From Photobacterium alginatilyticum (GTDB lineage: Bacteria; Pseudomonadota; Gammaproteobacteria; Enterobacterales; Vibrionaceae), in the NCBI RefSeq assembly GCF_009910675.1, contig NZ_RSEJ01000003.1, forward strand, positions 1 through 64,000: a stretch of 64,000 nucleotides of DNA, given 5' to 3'. Both the position numbers and the translations under genes were made by a program. The notes under the pieces were generated by a model. The model did no database searches. It was not told the origin of the DNA and saw only the letters and a list, made by a program, of their open reading frames with translations. Below are positions 34,339 through 42,169 of this stretch, one piece after another. Numbering within the stretch: position 1 is the first letter of the stretch; each line of letters begins with the position of its first letter.

Positions 34339-34974
34339 CTAGCCAATGAGCTTGAAGTCAGTCGGTGTCAGGTTGATGCCGGTACTGATAGCCAGACTGC
34401 GCTCGGCCCGGTTGTGGATGATTTTTTCTTCTGCGGCGACAAAGACCGATTCAAAAATATCATTGCCGATATCACGCTCATAAATCATCACAAACTGATC
34501 GGTTTCGCTGATGGCACCACTCTCGATCCAGGTTTTTTCCGTCATCACCACAGGTCGACTGTTTTCCCATACCTTTTCAAACGTATGCCCTTCGAGATCC
34601 CAGCTTGGTTGCACCAATTGGTTATCCAGCAGGTGGTTCCATTCTGATTCGGTATCGATCGGCTTGGTGTCGTAGAAATAGTAGAGTTTGACCTCGCTGA
34701 TGTCGGCCTCACCGGCTCCGTGAGTGAGAACCTGAATAAACCCGTCGTCATCGGTGTAGTAACGTAATATCCGAGTTTGTTCATCCAGTTCAACTTCGCC
34801 CACCGCTTTAATCAGCTGGGTGCGTGCGGCACCTTCGATAATCAGATCCGGCTCGATAAGGCGCAGCTTCAAGTCATCTAACTCAAAGGCTCCACCCAGC
34901 CTCAGCCCCATGATTTCCGGGGCCTGGGGAAGTGATTTTTCCGGTGTTTTTTTCTTTTTAAACCAATCAAACAT
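34339..34974 (-). CDS. yjfK: DUF2491 protein (YjfK-like)
   Basis: A 211-residue soluble protein starting MFDWFKKKKTPEKSLPQAP and matching the YjfK family through LGGAFELDDLKLRL, RILRYYTDDDGFIQVLT and MIYERDIGNDIFESVFVAAEE. No signal peptide or membrane helix, so cytoplasmic. The biochemical role is unknown. It has a GGAG ribosome site and is separated by 28 bases from the DUF350 gene and 70 from the potassium-channel gene, all on one strand. Confidence 0.88.
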   Translation of the reverse strand: MFDWFKKKKTPEKSLPQAPEIMGLRLGGAFELDDLKLRLIEPDLIIEGAARTQLIKAVGEVELDEQTRILRYYTDDDGFIQVLTHGAGEADISEVKLYYFYDTKPIDTESEWNHLLDNQLVQPSWDLEGHTFEKVWENSRPVVMTEKTWIESGAISETDQFVMIYERDIGNDIFESVFVAAEEKIIHNRAERSLAISTGINLTPTDFKLIG

Positions 34975-35044
34975 AATGACTCCTGAGCACTAACTTCCGC
35001 CAGCTCAAAGGCTAAATGCTAATTTCGGTAGTTAACCATTGGTG

Positions 35045-36067
35045 CTACCACTGAAAATCATCGACACGCTCGTCCGAGATATAAAACAGCTTGCTTCCGG
35101 GCAGAACTTCACGTTGCAGCGAAGGGTTGAGTTCGACACCGTCGCCGCTATCAATCGCAATCAATGTGGCTTCGTATTGCTGCTTAAAGGTCGCGAACAA
35201 TGCCTCGATCGTTGTCTTCGCCGCATTTTCAGGGTAGGTAACAGAATATTGCGTCATTCCCTGAGTCGTGCTGAGCAGCTCATGGTGAAGCTCGCTGGAC
35301 CCTGGATCTACCGCCGCTTTTGCCAGCATTTCCACCGCTACCGAAGGAATACATTCGGCATTGGGGCAATGCTGCTTTAGTAACTGGCTGAGGGCCTCGT
35401 CGTTAAAATAGGCCAGCAGGTGGGCATCGGGGTTTTTGCTGGCACAGAACAGTGCTGCCGATAGTGTAATATCGTCTTCCGGGTTGTCGATTAGAATACA
35501 GCTGGCTTCTTCGATGCCTGCCCGCTGCATGCCTTCGTTGTCAGTAAAGCTGGTAACACGGACAAACTCGACCTCGCCCGGAAGCGGGTTTTCAATTTCA
35601 GGGCGAACGCACAGCACAATCGGGCGATTGCCTTTTTCTTCATGCTGCAGCATTTTGATCAGGTGCAGCGTGCGCTGCTCGTTCCAGCCTAGTACTAAGA
35701 TATGGTTGTTCACTTTGAGACTCCGTTTTCCCAGCAGGCCACTTTTCCAATAGTAAATAAAAACGCTGGCAACACGCCCGACGCATAAGGCAAATAACCC
35801 GAGCCCTCCGGGGATCACAAACAGCGAGGCGACCCATTTGCCAATCGTCGTGGTTGGTGACATATCACCGTAGCCGACGGTCGAGGCGGTGACGAAGAGG
35901 TAATAGATAAAGTCGGTAAATGATCGGGTAAGATCGTGTTCACCGGCAATCCGTAACAGTATCCAGCTGATTGCACTGTAGCTAAGCAGGGTAACCAGTA
36001 GGTTTCGTCCGTTCAGCTGGGTGAGGTTTCGTACCGCCCACCGCTGAAAGAGAATCCATAACGACAT
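35045..36067 (-). CDS. Two-helix potassium channel with TrkA-N/RCK domain
   Basis: A 340-residue inner-membrane protein. Two hydrophobic helices (about 25-42 and 75-105) flank a pore with selectivity filter TASTVGYGDMSP (about 61-72), so a K+ channel. A TrkA-N (RCK) nucleotide-binding domain follows (NNHILVLGWNEQRTLHLIKML, then CILIDNPEDDITLSAALF), and a smaller C-terminal domain ends KLFYISDERVDDFQW. It resembles Kch/MthK-type channels gated through the cytosolic ring. It is embedded between the PspA-like and YjfK-like genes of a yjf-type operon, where E. coli has no channel. GGAGG precedes its ATG. Confidence 0.9.
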   Translation of the reverse strand: MSLWILFQRWAVRNLTQLNGRNLLVTLLSYSAISWILLRIAGEHDLTRSFTDFIYYLFVTASTVGYGDMSPTTTIGKWVASLFVIPGGLGLFALCVGRVASVFIYYWKSGLLGKRSLKVNNHILVLGWNEQRTLHLIKMLQHEEKGNRPIVLCVRPEIENPLPGEVEFVRVTSFTDNEGMQRAGIEEASCILIDNPEDDITLSAALFCASKNPDAHLLAYFNDEALSQLLKQHCPNAECIPSVAVEMLAKAAVDPGSSELHHELLSTTQGMTQYSVTYPENAAKTTIEALFATFKQQYEATLIAIDSGDGVELNPSLQREVLPGSKLFYISDERVDDFQW

Positions 36068-36127
36068 GATTACCTCCGCTTGCCTGAGTGCGAACTGTGT
36101 GTCAGTAATAAAACCAAAGTAACAGCC

Positions 36128-36814
36128 TTACTTACCTAAAATACGAGCCAGTTCGTCTTCAGCCGATGTTTTGCCGCCAGAGGTAATACCGGCATCGGCC
36201 AGTTTCTTGTCAAGGCTGCTGCCTGATTGCTCTTCCGCCATTTCTGCCGCGGCTTCTAGCTGGGCCGACTTTTCAGCCTGGCGTTGCTTGATGCGCTCGA
36301 GTGACTCAACGGCTGTATGCATTTTGGCATTGGCACCGACATTAGTAGCCGATACGGCAGACTGCGCTTTTTGCACCGCTTCATTGGCCTTGACCACATC
36401 AACTTGTTGTTCTAGCTGGCGCAGCTTGTCTTTAGCTTGTGCAATGTTGGTACGCATGCTTGTTTCTGATGCGACAAACTGATCCAGATACACCTGCTCG
36501 GCATCTTGCTCATTGCGCAGAGCGGCAACTTTCTGGGCGCACTCCAGGGCAAGCTCCTGCTGGCCTTTGTCCATGGCGGCACGTGCGTGGCCTTCGTACT
36601 CTTCGATACCGTTATTGATGGCATCGACTTTCTGCTGAGACAGCTTGCGCTTGGCGACAATGCTGACAAGGGCTTCGTCAGAGCGGCGCAGCTCCTGCTT
36701 TGCTTCGCGGATTTCCTGATCGAGAATGCGCAGTGCCTGGTTGTCTGCAATAGTTTCCGCCGCTTTGTTGGCACCGCCTTTAATGGCAGTAAATAGTTTC
36801 TTCCATACACTCAT
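36128..36814 (-). CDS. yjfJ: PspA/IM30-family protein (YjfJ-like)
   Basis: A 228-residue protein that is almost entirely coiled coil (about 25-200), matching PspA/IM30, ESCRT-III-like membrane-remodelling proteins that coat stressed inner membranes. The N-terminus MSVWKKLFTAIKGGANKAAE is an amphipathic helix; the core shows ALRILDQEIREAKQELRRSD and KARAAMDKGQQELAL-like segments; the end is AEDELARILGK. No PspF or PspBC genes are nearby, so it is the YjfJ type, not the phage-shock regulator. Its start overlaps the stop of the upstream DUF2170 gene by four bases (ATGA), implying translational coupling. Confidence 0.92.
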   Translation of the reverse strand: MSVWKKLFTAIKGGANKAAETIADNQALRILDQEIREAKQELRRSDEALVSIVAKRKLSQQKVDAINNGIEEYEGHARAAMDKGQQELALECAQKVAALRNEQDAEQVYLDQFVASETSMRTNIAQAKDKLRQLEQQVDVVKANEAVQKAQSAVSATNVGANAKMHTAVESLERIKQRQAEKSAQLEAAAEMAEEQSGSSLDKKLADAGITSGGKTSAEDELARILGK

Positions 36815-37212
36815 GATGTGCTCTCCGTTAGGTGATCCTGATACAGCTCGATGAAGGCTTCGACATTGCGGAATAGGGTAGCAACTTCAATGAGAATACT
36901 TTCGGCTTTTGACTGAGAAGAGAGTGAGCCAAAAGCAACGTAGTAGCTTTCGCCTCCAATTTCATTGATACCAATGGTCGAGAGCGGGAACATTTTGTGG
37001 GTACGCAGGATCAGATCATTCAAAGCATGAATGTTATTGACCTGCTGGTGCGGGAACAGCAACACCTCCACCAGGATTTGTTCGCCTGCAACGGCAAGGT
37101 ATGCGTCGATGTTATCTTCATTGCGGATAACAAGTGTCTGGTCATGCTCTTTGACTTCCCAGCCGTCATGCTCAGACAGTACAGGGAGGAGATCGTTTAA
37201 TTGCCACGTCAT
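36811..37212 (-). CDS. yjfI: DUF2170 protein (YjfI-like)
   Basis: A 133-residue soluble protein matching YjfI: LNDLLPVLSEHDGWEVKEHD, then LAVAGEQILVEVLLFP, ILRTHKMFPLSTIGI and the end FRNVEAFIELYQDHL. It is the first gene of the operon yjfI-yjfJ-channel-yjfK-yjfL-ygiB-like. Its role is unknown. A 16-bp palindrome lies about 50 bases upstream of its start and may be the operator. Confidence 0.88.
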   Translation of the reverse strand: MTWQLNDLLPVLSEHDGWEVKEHDQTLVIRNEDNIDAYLAVAGEQILVEVLLFPHQQVNNIHALNDLILRTHKMFPLSTIGINEIGGESYYVAFGSLSSQSKAESILIEVATLFRNVEAFIELYQDHLTESTS

Positions 37213-37542
37213 TAGTCATACCTTATTTAAAGTGGTCGGGGTAAGAAAAACGTACTCTTATTATGAGTTTAAACTCATGAATTACCATCACTCTTTGATG
37301 AATTTGAACACTTTTTTGTGAGCAGGTGTGAGGTTTGTCGGACTGGGCTTGCCATCTCGTTGTCAGAATCCATTTATCGACACTTCTCAATTGTATGAAC
37401 TGCCTCTATTGGGGAGGGACAAATGTCCTCTCTTTGCGGCTTCTGGAGATTTTATAATCAGCATCTATTAGGCGAATAAATACAACCCGGACAGAAAATA
37501 CGAATAATCAATCCGGTTTAATCTGATTATAGGAACCACTCT
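37213..37542. other. Divergent region between the yjf-type operon and the flavoprotein-nupC operon
   Basis: About 330 bases. It contains the 16-bp palindrome at 37263-37278 (listed separately) and AT-rich stretches fit for promoters. I see no gene or RNA structure. Confidence 0.5.
37263..37278. promoter_or_regulatory. Perfect 16-bp palindrome (candidate operator)
   Basis: ATGAGTTTAAACTCAT, a perfect dyad 51 bases upstream of the yjfI-like start. The regulator is unknown. Confidence 0.5.
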
Positions 37543-38088
37543 ATGAATGTACTCGTTATCGACGGACATCCAGACTTGCAGGCATCAACAGCCAACGCGG
37601 CAATTTACAGGCACTATCAGCAGGCGACGGATTGGCTAATTCACAATTTGGCTGTGTATCAGGGAGATATTAAAGAAGAGCAGGCAGCGCTGTTAAGGGC
37701 TGATGTGATTGTTGTGCAGTTTCCTTTGTATTGGAGCACTTTTCCCGCCGTACTGAAAAAGTGGATTGATGACGTGTTCACCTATGGCTTTGCCTTTGGT
37801 CCCTATGGCAGCAAGCTAAGAGGTAAGAAGTTAATCTTTTCAATAACTGCCGGTGCAACAGAAGAATCCTATAGCGAGAGTGGTTTTAATTTCATGCCGT
37901 TTGGCAACTACCAGAAAGCCTTCGAGCATGCGTTCCGTGCCGCTGAAATGGATATTGTCGATACGATTGTAACGTTCGAGCTGAATGCAGATCCCAATGA
38001 GGGCGGCGACAAAGCCAAGACACTCGATCTGGCGCAGGCGCATGCCCTGCAAGTTACGAATACCGTCAACGCGCTAGTAGGGAACTAA
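37543..38088 (+). CDS. NAD(P)H:quinone oxidoreductase-like flavoprotein (KefF/KefG/MdaB family)
   Basis: A 181-residue flavodoxin-fold protein that would carry FMN or FAD and reduce quinones with NAD(P)H. The N-terminal phosphate-binding strand reads VLVIDGHPDLQASTANAAI, the middle has VVQFPLYWSTFPAVLKKWIDDVF (about 62-84), and FSITAGATEESYSESGF follows, all typical of the MdaB/KefG-type flavodoxin-2 family. No signal peptide. nupC starts three bases after its stop, so the two are one operon; a link between nucleosides and this enzyme is not obvious. Confidence 0.87.
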   Translation: MNVLVIDGHPDLQASTANAAIYRHYQQATDWLIHNLAVYQGDIKEEQAALLRADVIVVQFPLYWSTFPAVLKKWIDDVFTYGFAFGPYGSKLRGKKLIFSITAGATEESYSESGFNFMPFGNYQKAFEHAFRAAEMDIVDTIVTFELNADPNEGGDKAKTLDLAQAHALQVTNTVNALVGN

Positions 38089-38090
38089 CA

Positions 38091-39296
38091 ATGATTCAGT
38101 CTGTACTGGGTATTATAACGCTGCTGAGCATCGGGTTTATTTTCTCTGAAAACCGCAAAGCCATTAGCTGGCGTGCGGTTGCCGGGGCGTTTGCAATTAT
38201 TCTGGTGGTTGCTTTTTTTGTGTTGGCGACCGAGATGGGGGCCGGGGTATTACTGTCTATATCTAACACGGTTGGTAATGTCTTTGGCTATGGCGCAGAG
38301 GGAATTCAGTTTGCCTTTGGCAGCCTGGTGAATTTCAGTGTTGATGGTATCGGTTTTGTCTGGGCGCTTCAGGTATTGCCACAGATCATCTTTACCGCCT
38401 CGTTGACGTCACTGCTGTATTACCTTGGTATTATGCAGTGGTTCGTTTATATCATTGGTGGCGGCTTGCAAAAGGTACTGGGTACCTCACGCGCGGAATC
38501 CATGAATGCTGCAGGTAATATCGTTCTAGGCCAAACGGAAGCCCCTCTGTTGGTGAAGCCTTATCACCGTGTGCTGACCCGTTCGCAAATTTTTGCGGTG
38601 ATGGTCGGCGGCCTGTCATCCATTGCGGGTTCGATTCTGGCGGGACTTGCCGGAATGGGGGTTGAGCTTAACTACCTTATTATGGCGTGTTTCATGTCGG
38701 CACCTGCCGGTCTGATGTTTGCCAAGCTGATCATTCCTGAAACAGAAGTCACTATCGATGAGGTACCTGAGTTACCTGATGACGAAAAACCAACAAGTTT
38801 TATCGATGCGGTCGCTAAAGGTGCGATTGCCGGGGTAGGTATTGCCGCTATTGTTGGTGCGGTGATCATCTCTTGTATCGGCCTTATGGCACTGCTAAAC
38901 GGCGGCCTGAACGCAATCGGCGAAATGGTCAATATCACCGGGTTGTCGGTTGATATGATCCTCGGCACCTTATTCTCACCAGTTGCCTGGCTGATCGGAA
39001 TTCCATGGGAAGAGGCATCCATTGCCGGGTCGTTCCTTGGTCAAAAGATCGCAATGAATGAGTTTGTCGCCTTCGCCAATATGGGCAAGATAGTTATGAC
39101 CGAGCGCTCGACGGCCATTATGACGATTGCACTCTGTGGTTTTGCCAACATCGGCTCTGTCGCCATGGTATGTGGTGCACTGAGTAAAATGATCCCGACC
39201 AAGGCAGGTGTTATCGGCCAAATAGGTATGAAAGTACTGCTTGCTGCAACATTGGCTAACTTGATGAACGCCACTATTGTCGGTCTGTTCGTATAA
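38091..39296 (+). CDS. nupC: Concentrative nucleoside transporter (NupC family)
   Basis: A 401-residue inner-membrane transporter of the CNT family, importing nucleosides with sodium or protons. Around ten hydrophobic segments are present. Family motifs: GSLVNFSVDGIGFVWALQVLP (read as two segments), MNAAGNIVLGQTEAPLLVKP (about 139-158), and near the end NEFVAFANMG and CGFANIGSVAM. In Vibrio cholerae the CNT homologue is sodium-coupled. Spacing to the preceding flavoprotein gene is three bases, with a weak ribosome site of its own, suggesting coupling. Confidence 0.93.
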   Translation: MIQSVLGIITLLSIGFIFSENRKAISWRAVAGAFAIILVVAFFVLATEMGAGVLLSISNTVGNVFGYGAEGIQFAFGSLVNFSVDGIGFVWALQVLPQIIFTASLTSLLYYLGIMQWFVYIIGGGLQKVLGTSRAESMNAAGNIVLGQTEAPLLVKPYHRVLTRSQIFAVMVGGLSSIAGSILAGLAGMGVELNYLIMACFMSAPAGLMFAKLIIPETEVTIDEVPELPDDEKPTSFIDAVAKGAIAGVGIAAIVGAVIISCIGLMALLNGGLNAIGEMVNITGLSVDMILGTLFSPVAWLIGIPWEEASIAGSFLGQKIAMNEFVAFANMGKIVMTERSTAIMTIALCGFANIGSVAMVCGALSKMIPTKAGVIGQIGMKVLLAATLANLMNATIVGLFV

Positions 39297-39308
39297 ATTA
39301 AAAATCGT

Positions 39309-39337
39309 ATGGCTAGAGGGGGGGACTCTCTAGCCAT
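39309..39337 (+). terminator. Stem-loop terminator after nupC
   Basis: ATGGCTAGAG / CTCTAGCCAT, a perfect 10-bp stem with a G-rich loop. The downstream tract is only moderately T-rich. Confidence 0.7.
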
Positions 39338-39363
39338 TGAATTTAATTGTTTTAATCTTGTTA

Positions 39364-39831
39364 CTATCTAGAAAATTTCATGATGCCAAGTGCAATCGCG
39401 CTCTTGAAATCGACTTTGTTCTGAATAAGGGCACTCAGAGTAGCCTCACTCAGTAACAACACAGACGCTTGGTTTCGCGATGTCGGTGATGAGTGAATAT
39501 CTACACTGCTATCTATTGTCATCCTGGACCAAAGATGGCTGTCCACCAGATATATATAAGCAACAGACTCAAGCTCATTGTTATGTTGTTTAACCATTAA
39601 TTTGAGCCACCAGCTCGCACGCCGTAGTCCTCGTTGCCCTTCCAGCTCTTCAATAGTCTCCAGATGCCTGTGCTCAAGCGCCTCTTGTGTTGCTATCGCC
39701 ACATCAAGTGAGCCTGGAAAGCTCTCGGTGAAGGGATTATTGAACTGCCCGTCATAAGAGCAAGCCCGTATAGAGAAACTTGCTCCCAGAGAGGTCAGAC
39801 TTAATAGTATCAACCAAAATATTGGCTTCAT
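39364..39831 (-). CDS. Small exported protein in an operon with the alkylsulfatase
   Basis: A 155-residue protein with a signal peptide (about 1-22, LILLSLTSLGASFSIRA). I do not recognise the family. The mature part begins CSYDGQFNNPFTESFPGSLD and has ATQEALEHRHLETIEELEGQ and RRASWWLKLMVKQ. The last 40 residues (LLLSEATLSALIQNKVDFKS, then AIALGIMKFSR) loosely resemble the end of SCP2 sterol-carrier domains, the fold found at the C-terminus of alkylsulfatases; that is only a hint. GGAG precedes the ATG and the gene begins nine bases after the alkylsulfatase stop, so the two are co-transcribed. Confidence 0.6.
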   Translation of the reverse strand: MKPIFWLILLSLTSLGASFSIRACSYDGQFNNPFTESFPGSLDVAIATQEALEHRHLETIEELEGQRGLRRASWWLKLMVKQHNNELESVAYIYLVDSHLWSRMTIDSSVDIHSSPTSRNQASVLLLSEATLSALIQNKVDFKSAIALGIMKFSR

Positions 39832-39840
39832 CTGTTTCTC

Positions 39841-41796
39841 CTATGGAGTAACAATGTTGAACCAGAAGTTGAAGTTATCCAGCATCCCCACAAAGTCTTT
39901 GAAGGCTTCCTTATCACCTTTCAATTTTATCTTTCCACTGGAAATGGCTTTTTCGAGTGTGATGATACCCAGTTGAATATTGTCTAAGGATTCTTTGGTC
40001 AACGTGAGAGTGACATTTGGTTTGTCACTCAATTTCGTGGTGTGGTTGAGAACGGAATTCTCGATATACAGTGTGTACTGTTCTTTAAGGTCGGTAAAAT
40101 CAATGTTTATAGCATATTGTTTACCGGCCGCTTTTTCAGGAAGCAATCTTACCGCCAAATAATCAAATAACATTTCGGGGGGCATGTTTTTGATAATATC
40201 TGGCGAGGCGGTATTGGTTCCCCCAGCTGACGGGGTGCCGTTGCGTAACTCATAGGCTCCCTGTAAATAGACAGAACGCCAAGGGCCAGATTCCGCCTGA
40301 TAACCAAGTTGCTCATAGGAGTCTGCGAGTAGTGCCTTCCCTTTTTTGCTCTTCGGGTTAGCAAAGACCACATGCTTCATCACTTCGGCTACCCAACGAT
40401 AGTTTCCGCTTTCGAAGTCCTTCTGAGCTTTCTCAATAGCAGATTCTTCGCCTCCCATATATTCCACGTACTTAGCGGCGGCATCTGCTGGGGGGAGATT
40501 ATTGAGATCCGAAGGGTTACCGCTGTACCAGCCCATATAGCGCTGATAAACGGCACGGCTATTATGGCGCAGTGTGCCGTAGTAACCACGGGTACTCCAG
40601 TTTTGCTCGATCTCTTGCGGGAACTGAATCATCTCGGAAATCTCAGAGCCAATGTAGCCTTGATTCATCAGCCTAACCGTTTGGTCATGCGTATATTTGT
40701 ACATATCACGCTGAAGCTTGAAGTAATTGACTATCTCTTCCTGCCCCCACATGGGCCAGTGATGGCTCTGGAATTTTACTTCGACTTCATCGCCCCACAG
40801 CTCGATAGTTTCGTTTAAATAATAAGACCATTTCAATGCATCACGCACTTGTGCGCCGCGCAGAGTTAAGATGTTGTGCATCGTGTTAGTGCTGTTCTCT
40901 GCCATCCAGAGCGCTTTTTTCTCCGGAAACCATGTGTTGATTTCGGTCGGCGCTTCGGTGCCCGGTGTATATTGGAACACCATTTTCACACCGTCGATAA
41001 CATGCTCTTCGCCCGTTTTTTCTATAATCAGGTTGGGTTTTACTAACGTCGCAAGACCGGTTGAAGTGGTTTGCCCGAGCCCGCCGTTAACACCGCCTTG
41101 TTCGTTACGAGGAAGCAACGCGCCATACATGAAAATAGCCCGTCGTCCCATGGCATTACCTGCAATGACATTCTCTGATACCGCGTGCTCAGTGAAACCG
41201 TGGGAGGCGATAATTTGAACCTTACCGGCAGCAACATCAGCCTCATCGACAATTCCACGGACACCGCCGAAGTGGTCTATGTGGCTATGGCTGTAAATAA
41301 CAGCTGTGACAGGGCGCTCTCCCAGCTCTGCGTTGATAAAATCCAAGGCGGCGCGGGCTGTTTCTTGTGAAATGAGAGGATCGAAAACAATCCAGCCTGA
41401 TTTACCTTCAACAAAGGTGATGTTTGATAAGTCATAACCGCGGATCTGATAAATGCCGTCAGTGACTTTAAACAACCCGTTAATGAGATTGAGTTGTGCG
41501 TTTCGCCACAAACTAGGATTGACACTATCGGGGGCCTTGGCGTCCTGAGTGATGTATTTTTTATATTCCTCAAGATCCCAGACCACATTCCCCTGGTCAT
41601 TTTTAATGGTCACTACGTCCTGTTTGGCAATGAATCCTTTTTGCGCACGTTCAAAGTCTTTCTTGTCCTGAAATGGTAAGGCTTTATATAAAGCTTGGTT
41701 CGCCTCAATGGTCGCCTGGGTAGCTGGTTTTGATTCTGAGGCGTGTGCCCCTGCGGTAACACTAACAGCGACCAATGAAACTAATAAACATCTCAT
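39841..41796 (-). CDS. Secreted linear alkylsulfatase (SdsA1/YjcS-type metallo-beta-lactamase fold)
   Basis: About 651 residues. A signal peptide (about 1-20) starts at ATG 41796 with AAGGG upstream; a TTG two codons earlier is less likely. The metallo-beta-lactamase dizinc motif is VIYSHSHIDHFGGVRG (HxHxDH), followed by the helical dimerisation domain and a C-terminal SCP2-like domain (INIDFTDLKEQYTLYIENSVL and EKAISSGKIKLKGDKEAF). These enzymes hydrolyse primary alkyl sulfates such as dodecyl sulfate to the alcohol and sulfate, allowing growth on or detoxification of such esters. The protein would act in the periplasm or outside. A small exported protein is coded directly downstream. Confidence 0.93.
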   Translation of the reverse strand: MRCLLVSLVAVSVTAGAHASESKPATQATIEANQALYKALPFQDKKDFERAQKGFIAKQDVVTIKNDQGNVVWDLEEYKKYITQDAKAPDSVNPSLWRNAQLNLINGLFKVTDGIYQIRGYDLSNITFVEGKSGWIVFDPLISQETARAALDFINAELGERPVTAVIYSHSHIDHFGGVRGIVDEADVAAGKVQIIASHGFTEHAVSENVIAGNAMGRRAIFMYGALLPRNEQGGVNGGLGQTTSTGLATLVKPNLIIEKTGEEHVIDGVKMVFQYTPGTEAPTEINTWFPEKKALWMAENSTNTMHNILTLRGAQVRDALKWSYYLNETIELWGDEVEVKFQSHHWPMWGQEEIVNYFKLQRDMYKYTHDQTVRLMNQGYIGSEISEMIQFPQEIEQNWSTRGYYGTLRHNSRAVYQRYMGWYSGNPSDLNNLPPADAAAKYVEYMGGEESAIEKAQKDFESGNYRWVAEVMKHVVFANPKSKKGKALLADSYEQLGYQAESGPWRSVYLQGAYELRNGTPSAGGTNTASPDIIKNMPPEMLFDYLAVRLLPEKAAGKQYAINIDFTDLKEQYTLYIENSVLNHTTKLSDKPNVTLTLTKESLDNIQLGIITLEKAISSGKIKLKGDKEAFKDFVGMLDNFNFWFNIVTP

Positions 41797-41805
41797 AGAC
41801 AACCC

Positions 41806-41836
41806 TTTATACGAAGTGGCAATTCATTCGTATAAA
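41806..41836. promoter_or_regulatory. Inverted repeat at the alkylsulfatase start (candidate operator)
   Basis: TTTATACGAA / TTCGTATAAA, perfect 10-bp arms with an 11-base spacer. The left arm overlaps the alkylsulfatase ribosome site, so binding of a repressor here would block transcription or initiation. Confidence 0.55.
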
Positions 41837-42169
41837 CATAGTTGAGAACCTTGTTCTTTCAATATGTAACGGCCTTTACAGCGAAAAGGTTAGTCGCATA
41901 AATGCGAACTTTTGTGCTTTGCTCACTAGCGAAATATGGTTGTTGCTTAAATGGCAATCAGGCGCTTAACAGCTTCATTAGTGAGAAGGTATCGAACCAA
42001 CTTCAATATTATGAAGATCTCGCTGTTAGGGGTTATACAACAGTGAGTTTTGAACGATAAGAATTGTAATACTCTTGCAGACAACTGCCGGGCAACAATT
42101 TTGCTGTCATAGTAAACGAATTTGCTTACTCCTGCCCGGCAAGGCGAAATAGAAGAGATCGTCAAGATC
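41837..42169. other. Region between the GH31 gene end and the alkylsulfatase promoter
   Basis: About 330 bases, low in coding character. TGCCGGGCA (42086-42094) and TGCCCGGCA (42133-42141) form a 9-bp inverted repeat with a 38-base loop downstream of the leftward GH31 gene, possibly its 3'-end structure. Short frames on both strands show no family features. Confidence 0.45.
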
